Origin: Ophioderma brevispina
Lineage: Eukaryota; Echinodermata; Ophiuroidea; Amphilepidida; Ophiodermatidae
NCBI GenBank assembly: GCA_023653785.1
Contig: JAMKCH010001633.1
Coordinates: 62,001-126,000, forward strand
Length of the DNA stretch: 64,000 bases
Direction of reading: 5' to 3'
The notes under the pieces are model-generated. The model was not told the DNA's origin. It made no database searches and was given only the letters and a program-made list of their open reading frames with translations. The translations under genes and the position numbers were made by a program. This document shows positions 1 to 13,089 of the stretch, in pieces. Every line of letters begins with the position of its first letter. Positions within the stretch are counted from its first letter, which is position 1.

Positions 1-3000
1 TAACTGGTTGGCCTGTCAATGCATGGGATGAAATATGCGAATCGAACTAAGTTGATAAAATCTCTGACTTTCGAATCAGTGTTATGTGTCAGCAGGTCAA
101 GGTTATAATCACCCATTATATATAACATTCTTTTTTCATTGGAAAAATGTATTCAGAAATCTATCAAAATGAAACTGGAGTCATTAAAATTGGACATTTC
201 AGGTTTATAAATTATACCAAAACAATAATGTTGATGGAGTTATGTGTAACTTAACAAAGAGAGAATCACAGTCAGAGCAGTTAAGCGAAAAGGTCGGGAC
301 GGTACTGTATTTATGTTAGAGTTAATAAATTAGGAAAACGCCGCCTCCTCTCCTGTCCTGCCTTTACAATTTCAATTGCGCAAATCACCAATTATTAAAT
401 TAATGACGCGTCCATGTCGGAGTGGAAACCAGGTTTCAGAAAAACCATATATGTCAAAATGGTGGATGGGAAAATAGATAAGAAAAATTACAATGTCATT
501 GGAATGTTTAGTAGGCTTCTAATGTTGAATGAACTAATGACAGGTTAGACTAATAATGTTAGGTTCGTGGGATTTATGTTGTCGCGGTATAGTATTTACA
601 CGGGTTAATGTTGGAGTTGGTCACATGCAGTTTCATCAAAGGGGTCTTAGACTGATGTGATAGAGCTGTTAAAGGGCAAAGGTTGAAGGTTAAATTATGT
701 AACGAATCAGTCATGACAAAAATACAGACAACAATAAGAACATACAAAAGGACGAGACAACGTCGAATACACACAGACATACCAAACAAAATGACGAAAA
801 GAAATTACTTAAAACTATAGACAAGGGGGAGAGGTGTTGCAAAGTGGGTACACTTAAATACCGAATAAAATGACTTAAGATGTCAGGGGAAAAAAAACGT
901 GGATGCTTTTTTCCCGTCACGTAGGCCAAGGGAGGGACCGGAGTAAGTGTGTAAAATAAGACAAAAAATAATCCATACGTGAAAAATGATCATGGGCAAA
1001 GCAAACAAAAGCCAGGAGACTCAAATGCAATTTTCAGAAGTGATATGCCGCAGGAGTAATATAGGCGCGCACATGTGTAAACAGGGTAGTACAGTATGGC
1101 GGAGCGGGTGAAGGTGGCGAGCAATGGCCATGAAAAAGCATGATTTGAGTAAACATTATCCTCCCCTACATTAAACATGGGTAGAAAATAATCACCAGGG
1201 GTTTCTTAAATAATTGGTCGCGGAAAAGTAAAACACCATATCAAATAATAAAAGGAATAAACCCACATGCAGCAGCAATGAGTCCATTGTTAAAAAAAAA
1301 TAAAAGATTATTTTACATTATGATTAATTAACATCACTTATCGTGGTGTGAATAATGAGCATAATATATAGAAAGAGGGGGGGAAAGAGAAGGAGGAGCC
1401 GATGCAGAAATGAATCACAGAAAGACATAATTATTGTGTGGAGTTATGCGAGGAGTATGTGTGGATAGTAAATGAACATACTGCCAATGAAGGTGTTGTG
1501 TCCGGGTTCATAAGTCCAATTACATATAAATTAAATAGTAAATTCTGAATATGGAACATACAAACAATAGTAAATATCATGATAATATATAAATGTGAAC
1601 CACCATAACATCATGATAAACAAAATAAATTTCAATTGTATCAATGCATTTTAAAAACATTTTTATATAAAGTATACGGCTGAAAAGGGTATCGGTCAAA
1701 TTGAATCCCTGTACACATTGATAGTAATTCACGTAATTATGAAACTCCTGGGACATTGACAAAAATGTTGGAACACATTTAAGGGCAATTGAATATTTCG
1801 AAAATTTTACCCCTGTACAAACTTTTCCCCCTTATTTCTTGAAAATGCACACAAAGAGGATTTTGGGGACTTTTAGTATGATTCTAGACAAATACTGCAC
1901 CAATTCGTGAGCATTTCAGCTGTTCCCAGAGAAATTTCCACCCTTTCCCATTGTTTATTTTATTAATACTTTGCGCCTAAAGTAAGCATTTGGTAAAACA
2001 CGGTGGCAGTAATCTCTAAGCTTTCTTTAATAGAAAAACACTGCAAAATGTATTTGTTTCACTTTTTAAGATGGAAAGAAGAGGTGCTATGGAAGCCAAG
2101 TGTATTTCATGTTTGCATCATGCATTCCAAGTGTCCTAAGGCAAAAAATGACCAAGTTGCTTTTCAGCACACTCTCATAATTGATGACGCATACTCTTTT
2201 GCCCTTTACTTATCGGATTGGAATAAAGAAATGTCATATTAGTTAGTGGTTTTAGTGGCTTTACGGGGATACCAAACAAAGAACCATGCGACTTTGTTGT
2301 TTTTATCCACAATGCCGTCGTGTACGAGTGTTTACAGTTTTTGGGGACAAGCCTGTAGACATGTTGCTACAACACTCTCGAGGGGGGTTTCCATTTTGGT
2401 TACAACAGAATTCTGTCTACGACGGAGTTGAAACGCGGCGGTACACTATTATTTTAAGTGGACGAAAGAGGCAGCAGAAATACTGGTATCGCTAGGCGTT
2501 GATTTCGAACATAGAGAGAGAGAGGAGTGGTAATTACAGAATCCCTATTATGCAATAGTTCCTGCACCGGTCATCTGTCTATTATGGTCAAGCATTATAT
2601 GCTGCACCCATTGTTTGTTTCAGAACTGTACTCAACAGGCTCGTCTACAAGGTTAGGGTTTTCACAAAGAAACCTACTCCTATTGAAGCCTGTATAAAAG
2701 TTTATACATGGTATCCGAAAAAAATCGATTCTAGCACCGATGCCCTCGGCGCCCTGTATAGGGGAACATTCCTATTCATGCAAATAACTCGCTATTTATA
2801 GCGCTAGATCAAGCCACGTCGACTGCTGCTAAAGTTGAATGAACCGCGTTGCTGTATACACACAACCGAATGCGGCAAATTTTGTGTGTACATTGTTACG
2901 TGTCATGCAAACCCATGCTTGACCGCGCCTCAACTGACCCTTTTATCACAACCAGTCCGCGCATATATTATGAGCATCAATAATCCCATTGTCATTCCCA

Positions 3001-3465
3001 ATTCCAACTTCCCACTGCCGGAAAATAGCCATCCATATTTGCATGGCATCGTAGTAAGCGTTCATGTCACCCCCTGCATAGGTGAGACAGTGTGTTCAGA
3101 AGTGACGTCAAGTGGACACCGACACAAAATAGTACATCTCACTATTCACATTATATATGGCGCATAATATACGATTATTTATGAGTACGTTTTCAACACA
3201 AAAAACAAACACCAACATTCACCAACGGAAAGTCACTGATTTGAATTCGGTTTTCATGCTTCCATAGTCCCGAGACCATCCCGGATTTTTTCCATTATCT
3301 TGCGCAATATCTGTTGAACCACCTAATGTCTAAGAAGTTCTCGCACGTCCAAACACACATGCAGAATTTCCGAATCTCCCCAAGCTGTATCACAAATTTT
3401 TAATTGTTGCGAAGAATTTGTTCGTGGGTTTCGTTATATAGGACACTGTCCTTACGGCTATCAGG
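1..3465. other. AT-rich stretch with no recognisable gene
   Basis: I see no conserved protein motif, RNA gene or clear repeat pair here. The longest open frame (2835-3167, plus, 110 codons) is rich in Cys, His and Pro but matches no family I know and has no supporting copy. The minus-strand frames at 574-929 are dominated by Leu/Phe/Ser/Val/Cys from pyrimidine-rich sequence and look like chance. The stretch may be intergenic or intronic. Confidence 0.5.
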
Positions 3466-3469
3466 TTCT

Positions 3470-3645
3470 TTATACGGGTGTAGAAGTTTTGTAATCCGCC
3501 GAACTCATAGTCAACCTACAACAATAAAGAATGTGGCACTTGGTTCAGTTGACTCTTCACGCAACATTTTATTTCATATCCTTTATTCTGTTGTCGTTTA
3601 TGGAGCTCGGACTATGGCTCCTGGTGAGTATTTGAGCCTACACGA
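3470..3645. mobile_element. Small TIR element, 'CATAGTC' family, copy 1
   Basis: This is a short non-coding repeat with inverted ends. The left arm contains CCGCCGAACTCATAGTC (from about 3497) and the right arm contains CGGACTATGGCTCCTGGTG (from about 3608), which is close to its reverse complement. The core 'GGTTCAGTTGACTCTTCACG' and 'TTGTCGTTTATGGAGCTCGG' recur in the copies at 4526, 32889 and 34110. There is no coding capacity, so it fits a MITE. The outer boundary is uncertain. Confidence 0.65.
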
Positions 3646-4525
3646 GTACAAACAAATCATACCTTTATTCTCATTCCTAAACAGATTTCTAATTCAAGGT
3701 AATTTTCAAGATAAGACTGATATTACCAGGGAGAAAAATCGAACAACCCGTTAAACGCAAAGAACATACGTAACGCGCAACGTTGACATTAGTGCGCGAA
3801 TGTACCAAAGTGCAGTATGATTGGAGATTATTAACATCAGAATAGCGCTAATGCACAGTGCCTAATATTCTGTTTAAATTGTGAATTTAACCCGGTACGA
3901 ACCAATGAAATTGCGTAAATTTTCAAACTGTTTGAATTACAAAATTCTTAATTATGTACACGGTATTGAGGCATCGTGTTTAACTTATTTATCTTTCGGA
4001 TAAGTTAACCAGCTATTTTGAACTAAAGACCAAAAAAAAAGTAACGCAGCATGTCTAAATACCCCCCATAAGTTACAAACCATAGAGGTCTTCAACCTTT
4101 CGGATTAGCGGCCATCTTGACGGGAATGGCAAAGTCCATTCCAAATTTCTGGAGACTTTCTAAATCTAAAGAACGCCATGCATGTTGGATATGTATGCAT
4201 AAAAGGATGGGTCACACTTTGAATAGCACAAAGTACTTTGAGGTCGGTTTATTGAATTGGATCTGGAAATATGAACTACAGGAACTTTTTTGTTATAGGT
4301 TGATGCATGAGTGAGGTTAAAACCTCTATTGGTCTTTGCACGAAAAACCTAAATTACTACCAATAGTTTTTGTTTTCTTCCGTAATTTTTGATACCCTTC
4401 TTGCCCCATTGTGATGCAATTATTGCCAACACAAATACCCATTATAAGAAAATCTGCTCCATTTTAAAAGTTTCCAATAAAGGTATCCATATTTGATTTG
4501 CCATTCGTGAAAGACCATGCATTCG

Positions 4526-4700
4526 TTCCGGTGTACGAAGTAATTATCGTCCGGCGGTACTCATAGTCCGGGAACAATGGTGACAACAGGCAATCGATTC
4601 GGTTGACTCTTCGCACAGTTTCACGCTTTATTCCGTTTATGGTCTAAGGAGCAACGGACTGTGGCTCCCGCCGACCTATATCTGCATTTCCACACCGGTT
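4526..4700. mobile_element. Small TIR element, 'CATAGTC' family, copy 2 (best preserved ends)
   Basis: This copy shows the longest inverted ends, about 45 bp each with mismatches. The left end begins CCGGTGTACGAAG and runs through CCGGCGGTACTCATAGTCCG. The right end holds CGGACTGTGGCTCCCGCCGA and finishes CACACCGG. The core again has GGCAATCGATTCGGTTGACT. At about 175 bp with no open frame it is best called a MITE. No clear target-site duplication could be picked out by eye. Confidence 0.7.
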
Positions 4701-4704
4701 TTCT

Positions 4705-5460
4705 GTGTTTAAAACGATCTTAACATACATGGTGTGAATATTTTTTACCACCCAATCGTTCTGGTCAATCAAGCACTAAATTAATTAGGAGTAGCTTTCC
4801 ACTGTAAATTTACAACTTTCAGTGGGCAGGGTGCCTCAGATGAATTAAAGATATTACTGGAAAGAATTGATTGGGTGAAATGTGTGGTCACTTTCCTCTA
4901 TGACATGTTTGGGTATTGTAACCTTGTAATTAATGTCTTCAGATGCAACCTTGAAAATGTGACCATATTCGTACAATGGACATTGATTGTTTGGCGATAT
5001 TAGATCACAATGCATGGAGCAAGAAGGTTTCAAAATTTGCAGAAAGCACAGACTATTTATATCATTTTATGTTTTCGTGCATAAACTAATGGTCTTGTAA
5101 CTTATGGGGATATTGAGACTGCTTTTTTTTTGGGTCTTTATTAAAAAATGAATTGCATGTTAAATGTCTTGGTGAAAACTATGGGTGAGTTTTAATCAAG
5201 AGTTGTAAAATTTACACACCGCTTTGAGGTGCCCATTAATTTGTCCCCCTCACGAAAACAATTTCACATTAAAAAAAATACATGAAGACCCACTATCGAT
5301 AAGAACCACTAATCAAAATGTTAGTGCCCTGTCGGCATGGATTTTCGGTATATCTGTGTCGGCAAAGACGACTTTATTAATCGGCCCCTAAAACAATCAA
5401 ATCCCAAGAAATAATCCGATTGGCGGCAGTATCTGCGGTCGACGGCACTGTATTATGTTC
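4705..5460. other. AT-rich spacer, nothing recognised
   Basis: The stretch lies between a MITE and a LINE 3' end. No protein motif, RNA gene or second copy within the window was found for it. Confidence 0.4.
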
Positions 5461-5464
5461 TTGC

Positions 5465-5548
5465 ATTTCTTATTATAATAATAAATAATAGAATACTAAT
5501 AATAACTAATTTGGATTTTATGGGCGCTCTACAGAAGAATACAGCGCC
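5465..5548 (-). other. LINE 3'-terminal hairpin and ATT-type tail
   Basis: On the minus strand the LINE ends in a short stem with arms GGCGCT and AGCGCC (5522-5547), followed by a decayed run of TTA/ATT units. In L2/CR1-type elements a 3' hairpin and short tandem tail are thought to be what the reverse transcriptase recognises. A similar hairpin-like sequence without a LINE body is seen near 23.5 kb. Confidence 0.65.
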
Positions 5549-6960
5549 TTACAAAATGAAATAATTAAGCAAAAATACAAACAATAACTAACATGAAAAT
5601 AGGTGAGTTTTTGAGGCATACGTTTTTGAAAACAGGCAAATATGGCTCTCCCATTGATTGGGAGCCGTATTCCATAGGCGTGGAGCAGGAGCAGCCACCT
5701 GAAACGAAGCATTTCCAGCCTTCTTATGGGAACGGGCACATAAGCATGGTGGGAATACGGAAGAGGATCCGCAGTCTTTTCTGGTAATTCTGACGTAGTG
5801 CTTCACTTGAGCAGGCACAAGATTTGATTAAGTTATGAATGGAGCAAGATCGTGAAACAGTTGAAACAAATAACATCATGTTTTGAAATAATTCGGTCCC
5901 TACCGGAAGCCAATGAAGGGAGTCGCAACAGGTCGAGCGAGACGGTCCCGCCCACACGCAAAGACAAGACGCGCTGCCTTATTCTGCATACGCTGCAGGC
6001 GTTTAAAGTCGACATTCGCGATCACCATACAATACGGGATTTTAGCATGTCAATGCGGGACAGGACAAGTGCTCTGACGGCGTGCTGGCAAGCATCTTGA
6101 GTCAAAAACGACCGAATTGTACCATAAAATAGCGAATGTGGAAGTATAATATTTTCACACAAGGCATTAAAATGAGATGACATATTCAAACTAGGGTCGA
6201 GAGTTACAACCAATATTTTTAACAGACGACGAGGGTCTGATGAATACATTATCCAGAATAAGCGTGACTGTCGGGTAATCTGCTAAGGACCCCTAGGGCT
6301 GGCAAATGACCAAGGTTCACTTTTATCCTAATTAGCTGCCACTTGTTTTGCATCAGCCAGTGGTTGAGCCTAGTAATGCAAGCGGTAAGGTTAGCAAGAA
6401 CCCGCCTCACAGTCCACCCACTATGTTAGGGTGAAATTCAGAAAAAAGCTGCGTAGCATCAGCATAAAAGGAAATCCCTATGTTATGTCACTAATGATGG
6501 TTCCACTAGGTTAGTGTAACATTATGAAGCCATGCGGACCAACTATCGAACCCTGGGGTAATGAATAATCTCAAGAACATTTCATTTGAAAGAAATTTTT
6601 AATGTAAACTCCTAGTGGTACGTTTCTTAAGATATGTTTCAAAGCATGACAAAACAATACCATTTAGCCCCAAAACATTTTCTAGTCTATTCACGAGGTT
6701 GGGAGTGATCTGACAGTGTCCCAATGCGACCGACATATCAAGAAGAACAGATACAGCTCTGTGTGTGGCTACGTATTTTTACTGAGCATATCGTTCTAAC
6801 CTTCAAAAGTGCGGTCTCGGTACTGTAAAACTTCTTGTATGATATTGATATATTTCCCAGACAGAAGCGGTTCACGGGTTCCCTACTTGACATGTTGTCA
6901 TCCTTTCAAAACTTTTATCATCTGCATCTGCCATTAGATTGCACGTTTTGCGATGTTGGT
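5465..6960 (-). pseudogene. L2/CR1-like LINE, 5'-truncated reverse transcriptase relic with 3' tail
   Basis: The minus strand carries the reverse-transcriptase and C-terminal region of a non-LTR retrotransposon, broken by stops and frameshifts. From 5' to 3' I read FYSTETALLKV (about 6810), AVSVLLDMSVALGH (about 6740), the PQGS motif (about 6543-6557), the catalytic loop as FYADATQLF (about 6443-6470), LTQDACQHAVRALVLSRID (about 6050-6110) and LHWLPV (about 5905). The usual YADD active site reads YADA, so the second catalytic Asp is lost. The 3' end has a GGCGCT...AGCGCC hairpin (5522-5547) and a degenerate ATT-rich tail (5465-5515), as in L2/CR1-type elements. The 5' part, including any endonuclease, is absent. 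The element is certainly inactive. The clade is inferred from motifs only. Confidence 0.9.
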
Positions 6961-6964
6961 TGGT

Positions 6965-8015
6965 ATGTCTAACTTATTTTATGTAGGCCTATCTGTTGAC
7001 AATGGAGTTCCTAATAAGTGCATTGAAATAACATTGTCGACATCTAACCATATCGACAACAGTACATTCTTTGCAAATGATGATTTCCATTCGGAGAATT
7101 CACCTTGCGTGGCTTTGTTTTCCAATCGTAGACGTATTCCTCTGCCAAACGGCCTGACACCATTACTTGACGATTAAGAGTTAACACCCTAGTGGACACT
7201 TGGTCAAATGAAAACTACAAACCATAAAATGACATCAAATAAATGTGACATCATTTTTTTTTTTCATTTAACAGGGAAATAAAAAAATATTAAGTATACA
7301 CGTTAACGCGTACGAACTCTAGTGGTCTTAATTTTTAACACTTTCTCCTTTCAGGATCCACATAATGCAAATAGCATATTATAGCATAGCATAATAAGCT
7401 ACAATAATAACACTCAGATAATACGTTTACCAGTTAACATTTTATGTTTGACTTTCTGGTATCTAGAATCCTTGTTTAGTTGTTTAAATTTTCGACTACA
7501 TACTTCTAGTAGTATCAAAGCAGTATTCTGGTTACTACTATCTCGCTATCGTCGCGCTCCGGCACAAACGGTCCTCTTACATAAGGAAGTTCTTACATAA
7601 GCCTACGGTTTTATCTTGACTCCAATGCATTGTGGTGTATTTTCATCACCGCACCCATGAAGGTTTATGGAAATGAAAAAAAAAATTATATTCTATTTTC
7701 ATTTTAGCAATAGCCCAGCCAAAAGAACCCGAGCATTTTTTCAACATTCAATTATTTTGGGGTAAAGACGGATTAGTACGTTAAGAAGCCTAAAATGGTC
7801 AATTTTTGTCGCCTAAAGACTTTTCAAAGGGTGGTAGGGCATATCCAAACGCCATCTAATTACTTATAAACGGCATGGGGTTCTTTTGTGTCAACTGGAA
7901 CTATCTGGATTTTGTCAAAACTAATTAAGACTTTATTTTTTCTATTTTCACCTTCCTATAAACTCTGCTATGTCGGAGTGCGGGTCTAAAGAAGCCTTTC
8001 TGATTAAAATTAATC
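6965..8015. other. Spacer, nothing recognised
   Basis: This is AT-rich DNA between the LINE relic and the 8-12.5 kb duplicated segment. A frame of 74 codons (6953-7177, plus) overlaps the LINE end and shows no known motif. Short T- and A-runs (for example about 7252-7265 and 7676-7685) are present. Confidence 0.4.
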
Positions 8016-9835
8016 TTGGTTTATTTTCATCTGGTCATTTCGTAAAGAACCCATCTGACATTCATTGTGATGGGTCATTTGAATGGGTGTGGAACAATAA
8101 GGTTACAGCAGCCTTGTCAAAAGTATAATCAAAAATACGTGATGAAAATAAACGTGGATAAAGTGTCAACACTTTGTCGGCGCACACATCACAAAGTTAC
8201 GATCTGTTCAAACCGATTCCCGTGTAGCTGCAGGGGTGAAACCCATAATAGACATGTGATAAGTTCAATGTCATTGGTAATTGTTTTGAGCTTGGTAAAG
8301 CCAATTTATGTCCGATGTCTTTTAGATCATCTTGTCACCCTGATACCTTGCGTATTCTGATGTGAAGTAACGCCGCCGGTCAAGTAGCGTGTACGGCCAC
8401 CATTGATGCTTTGGAATAGTAGGGAAGGTACAAACATGATGTAAGTTCAGTTCGTGGTAAGTAGAACTCATTTGTTTCAGGAATATCAGCTGGCCATTAG
8501 GCAACTAGGGATTCACTTCTTAAATGCCGACCTATACCAGATAAGAATTGCAAAAATATAGGGATATATTGCATGATATTGGACGAGTGAATCTTGAGAA
8601 GAAATTTTGGAAAAGAGCAGACTCACATATTTAACACGGGAAATATATGTTACATTTCAAGTAAAGGTAAAGAAGATTCGGGCTGTCAATACTGGAAAGG
8701 CTAGCTGACCCAGGCACCTTCTTCACAACTAAACTTGAAAAAACGTAACATGCGTATTGAAATTCAATGTAGATCAGAGATCGTGTAGACATTTTAACGA
8801 TATAAACCCAATACAACATTGCCAAAGGAAGTGATGCAGGTTGAGTCACGAGAGAATCGAAAAACTCTGTTGGGAAACTTATTTTTAGGTAACAGTGTCA
8901 ATACCTTTGTCATCACATAAATCTCACAAGCGACGATGAGGGCTAAATCGATCCCCATTTTAGCTACATGCTTGGAATGAGCGTAATTTAAAACCGATAA
9001 AAAGTGTAGAATGTTTTAGGAGAAACTTTTCTTACGTTATTTTGAATTTAACGGTCAAGTTCGACTATTGACAAACAGAAAAGGCCATAACTTCAGCACT
9101 GAAGAAATTTTCATTTAATTTAAAGTTCTTTATTCTGCTAATTTTGATAACAGGGGGTGGGATGGGGTGGGGGGGTTAATATTTCTACTAAGCAAATCTC
9201 TTCATTACTCAAAATGTTAAAAATCTCATAAAGCTCATATATGGTACGGTAAGCAAACATTACATAACTTTAGTAAACAAAGAAAACATTGTTAATTATG
9301 AACAGCAGAATTTAAAAAAAACATTAGTTCATATTTCTTTCAGTGCTGAGTTTACGTCTTTCTGTTTGTCAACCCTCGTTTTTCTTCTGCATAATTTCAT
9401 CATCCATCGTCTGCAAGGTATTCAAAAGTGCAGTAGTTGTAGAAGCAAAAGGCAAAAAAGAATACTTTACTGTAGAAATTGCAAATAAGCATTACTACAT
9501 ATAACGCATACCCGTGATAAGGAAGTGCTAGAGCAGAGTGTGTATATCTTTTCTAGCTAACCCGAGGCTTGTAAGGAATGGTGATAAAGTTCAGGTTCGC
9601 GGTCGGTCCAATTTCCCTTTCAGAATACCAACTGCTTATGACATCACTCAAGATTACACACATTGGCATTTCAAATTACGATGTAGGGTATCACTCAAGA
9701 TTTCAAACACATTGACCACTTTAAATTTTGTTTAAAAACATGAAACTTGGCTCCTCACAAGACCCACGTTGTGTATTGATAAACATAACAGAGTGAATAC
9801 AAAAAATTTTTGCAATCTCTAACTGAAAATAAAAT

Positions 9836-9910
9836 GGAGTGGGGATCGAACCCACGACTTTTAGATTAGAAGACGAGCGCCACGCAATCCCAAACGGCAA
9901 TACACGAGTT
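9836..9910 (-). repeat. Degenerate tRNA-Arg(UCU)-like sequence, probably a SINE or tRNA pseudogene
   Basis: The minus strand reads a perfect T-arm, GTGGG-TTCGATC-CCCAC, preceded by an anticodon-loop-like CTTCTAA (anticodon UCU, Arg). A box-B promoter sequence (GGTTCGATCC) is present, and a poor box-A-like stretch lies upstream. The anticodon stem does not pair (CTCGT against TCTAA) and the acceptor stem is not evident, so it is not a working tRNA gene. Box-B-bearing tRNA remnants of this kind are typical SINE heads. A tail could not be defined. Confidence 0.55.
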
Positions 9911-10809
9911 GAAAAATATATGCTCATGAGCATGATTTGGAACCAAATCTCATTAGTGCGTCCGTCTGGAGGGATGTTGAGCTTGCTAGTGGAACCACAG
10001 CGAAAGTATCAAAACGAGCAATGGAGATCAATACCTCCAGACGACTATTGTATTCGCAAATGGTCAGTTTTTGAGTCGTTTATTCTTTCATATAGTCGAG
10101 CATAGATTGAATGCGGTTTAATATAGAAATTAATTTTAATAATCATTAAAATCTGTAAAAGTGAAAAATTTTGTCTGCCATATTGAATTAATTGGTACGT
10201 GGTTACAGAATCATATGTTTAAATATTGGTCACAATGAAAGTTTTAACGAGACAGGCTGAAAAATTACAACTTTGAGTGAACAACATATGAATGTTTTGT
10301 GTTTTGGTGGCCATTTTGGTTTTCTTGCATTTCTACAAAAATGCTCAAGGTTTCTCGTCTGGCATCCATCGGTTTAGAATCAGCATTAAAAACTGGTCTA
10401 GAAACCATTGAAAAACATTATATATCTAATAAAACAAGGTTGATATCAGTTATCAATGAAAATTTGTCTTGTTTGTTTATTTATTTGCCTATGCGTCAAT
10501 GTTTAAGCTTATTTTACTTCAGACCGCAATGAATATAAAGAAAGTAAATGAAATCGTTGTTGTAAATTGATAATTGCTTGACTTTAGACCTTTGAATACG
10601 ATAAAGTGCCACTTTTTGTGACAACATCACTTTGGAAAATGGAAGAGTGTGTTGATGCCAAAGGTGTTTTTTTAAAAAGCAATGACATTTGTGACAGAGC
10701 AAACGGTTTTCTCTCTTTAAGACTTTTTACAATTTTACAAACATCCATTTCTAAGTGAAGTTATGCAACAAAATGTCCTTGAATTTTACGGGCGAACTTA
10801 TTTTTTGGG

Positions 10810-11074
10810 AACTGTGTATAAAGAAGCGACTGTCATCTCTAAACATGGCGCTCTTCCAGTTATGATTCAAGTGACTTTTGCACGAACATGGTTAGGTCCA
10901 AAGTAAGATTTTCAAGACAACAAAGGCAACGATTATAGCAAGCAATTTCACACACTTGCTAAAATTTGCTTCTTGGTGGTGCAAATCGAACTCGTGGGGT
11001 AAGTAATACGAGGTAGTGGTTATCGCTCGATGTAGATTTTCTAGCCCTTCCGGAACCATTTCGTCTTTTGTCAT
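10810..11074 (-). pseudogene. Membrane-segment coding remnant, copy A (broken)
   Basis: The minus strand encodes EGLENLHRAITTTSYYLP, then FDLHHQ, then a hydrophobic stretch LLAIIVAFVVLKILL, and stops at 10892. The partner at 22186-22533 reads EGLHNLHREITATSYLLP, DLPHQ and AVLIVCFVVLTILL in the equivalent frame. By eye the peptides are roughly 60% identical, and the one indel between them is a whole codon. Beyond the stop the DNA still resembles copy B down to about 10810, but with stops and frameshifts. The pattern suggests an exon of a single-pass membrane protein that has decayed here. The family is not recognised. Confidence 0.35.
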
Positions 11075-11464
11075 GTGGTAACAATTCCACCATAGACAAG
11101 TTAAGTATCCGTCCCTTTTCGAAATCAGAGCACTGATTTCTGTACAAAATTTACTGAAGAATTTAAATCCGATAAGATATTTTGCCTTTCCTGATATCTC
11201 TCAGCAGATGTGTCTACGACAATTGCATTTGAACAGGTGCAATTTGATCGGATGATGAACTACGTCATCCGGGCCCGACATAGAAGCAGACACAAGCGTT
11301 ATTCACTAATGAATCCTACTAATTAGTTCAATTAGGTAAAACAAAATGCTTCTTTATTTAGATAGGAAATGAAACATTGTAACATATGTTAACCAAGATT
11401 TAGGTTACAACATTGTCTTATAAATTCAGGGAAGATTAAATGTGCACACCAGCACATGAGACGC

Positions 11465-11850
11465 CAGAACATTATGGCATAGTCCAAAATAAACCCCGAC
11501 GTACATTGCCAACGGTTATTCCTCGTCTAGTGATGAGTGCAGTAAAACGGATTTTAAGCAGTTTGTGTCAAGAGATAATCGAAAATAAAGACTCAAAATT
11601 GAGAAGCAGCTTCTATAATCGAAAACGCCTAATGAAAATAATGTGGATAAAGTGTCATGTCGCCTTAAGTGTAAAATCGAATTCGACACACAAGTCATAT
11701 GTTAGCGATGTTGTTTAAATCGATATCCGTATAGCTAAATGCTTCAAACCCACAGTATAGGAAATAAGGAAAGTCATTGAATACAATGTCTCGGGCAGTT
11801 AATCGAATTTATGTCAAGCTTCTTGTGTGTTACCCGATCCTCCGCCGAAA
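11465..11850 (+). repeat. Extra unit inside duplicated segment A
   Basis: This part resembles both 8090-8260 and 20815-21060, sharing 'ACATTGCCAACGGT', 'AGATAATCGAAAA', 'GTGGATAAAGTGTCA' and 'TCGAATTTATGTCAAG'. The segment therefore contains an internal repeat of a few hundred bp as well as being duplicated as a whole. The open frame over it (11440-11718) has no known motif, and the matching copies do not keep it open. Confidence 0.5.
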
Positions 11851-12509
11851 AAGTTCAAAGTGGCCATCAAAGCTTCAAAGGCCAATGGGAATGGCGTTAT
11901 GTGTGAAATTATGTTAGGTGGACCAGTGCTAGAATACGGATGAATCCATTTAAACTAGTATTATTTAGATACGAATTCAGAGAATTATCAAGTTCCCTTT
12001 ATTTAAATTTAAAAAAAATTAGGAAATAGATACTAAGAATTAAAATGAAAAACGACTTTGCGTGCCACTTTAAACAGGGGATAAAGTAAATATAATGGCA
12101 AGCCTTTAAGAAATATGATAAATGTGACAAAAATGAAACGCACAGCAAAAATATTTATACCGTACCATGATACAAAAGTAAAGAGATAATTTATTGATGA
12201 CATCTGGCAGGAAAATAAGATAATCTATCAAACAATCTTAAGATAAGGTCTGGAAGCGTTCGTGCCCATTAGGGCTGTATCTTTCTCAATTGTCTCCAAG
12301 CTGTCAAAATAGCGTTAACTATCTTAAGGCAGAACAAAGTTCACAGTGCGTTGGCGGTAGGGTTATTTTTTTACCGTAAATATCAGCCATAAAACTCAAT
12401 GCTCATTGCCATAGGTTATACACTCGTTTCAGAGTTGTGTAGAAATAGTCATGTCGGGATAATCGATACAGATAACACGTAAATGTCACGGAATAAACGG
12501 GTATTCTTG

Positions 12510-13085
12510 CCACAGGATTCAGAAGTACTTATTGGGAGACCGCAAGGAATTGTGTTACGAGATGGAAGTGTATCTGAAAGGTATATACTTCAGCTGAAGA
12601 TAACCATGAGTATTTGCAAGTTCGCGGATGTTTCCATTTTAAGGTATCTGAGGTGATGGACAAAGTAGCATTACTTTAGAATACAAACATGAAGACCACT
12701 TGAATGTAACAGCAGATAAAATAACTAAGCAAAGTACAGTGCACTTGTAGCAAGGTATCAAAATACCGAAAGCAAACAGGCCAAAGAGGAATACCATTCT
12801 TTCTAGGTAATGGAGGTATTTTAAGTATACCTGAGCTGCTCGATTCAAGCGAACCACTTGAAGTGACTGTACTACATACACTGCAAAACGCGTGTATTCT
12901 CATCAAAAAAAAATTGTACTATCTTGAAGGGTAAATGTCAGTAAAATTAGCTATTTCAGAGTTAAAAGTACTCCAATTTTTCCTTTTTAAATATTTCTGA
13001 AGTGATGATTGTGTGTACTCCATGGTTGAATTGGTCACTGGTACACCATGGTGTATAGTTTTATGTTTTAACCCTTTTCCTTTTG
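12510..13085. other. Spacer, nothing recognised
   Basis: The stretch follows the end of the detectable duplication. Two overlapping minus frames (12639-12906) share no motif with known families and have no second copy. Confidence 0.35.
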
Positions 13086-13089
13086 GGGA

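Larger units (their letters stand above)
8020..12500 (+). repeat. Diverged segmental duplication, copy A (partner at 20070-24660)
   Basis: Collinear blocks match the 20-24.7 kb region in the same orientation. They include 8035-8260 with 20085-20300, 8620-8830 with 20635-20830, 9380-9700 with 21060-21330, 10830-11130 with 22280-22520, and 11990-12480 with 24200-24655. Examples of shared strings are 'TCAACACTTTGTCGG', 'TTCGCGGTCGGT', 'CTCGATGTAGATT' and 'AAGGTCTGGAAGCGTTC'. The offset stays near 11.5-12.2 kb, so this is one ancestral segment with many indels rather than scattered repeats. Copy A has a tRNA-derived insertion at 9.84 kb and an extra unit at 11.47 kb. No family name is known to me. 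It could be an old tandem genomic duplication or a large non-coding transposon. Confidence 0.75.

Noticed and set aside
574..929. Overlapping minus frames with hydrophobic, membrane-like composition
   Set aside because: The composition follows from pyrimidine-rich DNA on that strand and has no recognisable family pattern.
2835..3167. 110-codon plus-strand frame rich in Cys, His and Pro
   Set aside because: No domain, signal peptide or copy supports it. A frame of this length is expected by chance somewhere in 64 kb on six frames.
9836..9910. A functional tRNA-Arg(UCU) gene
   Set aside because: The T-arm is good but the anticodon stem and acceptor stem do not pair, so it is called a tRNA-derived remnant instead.
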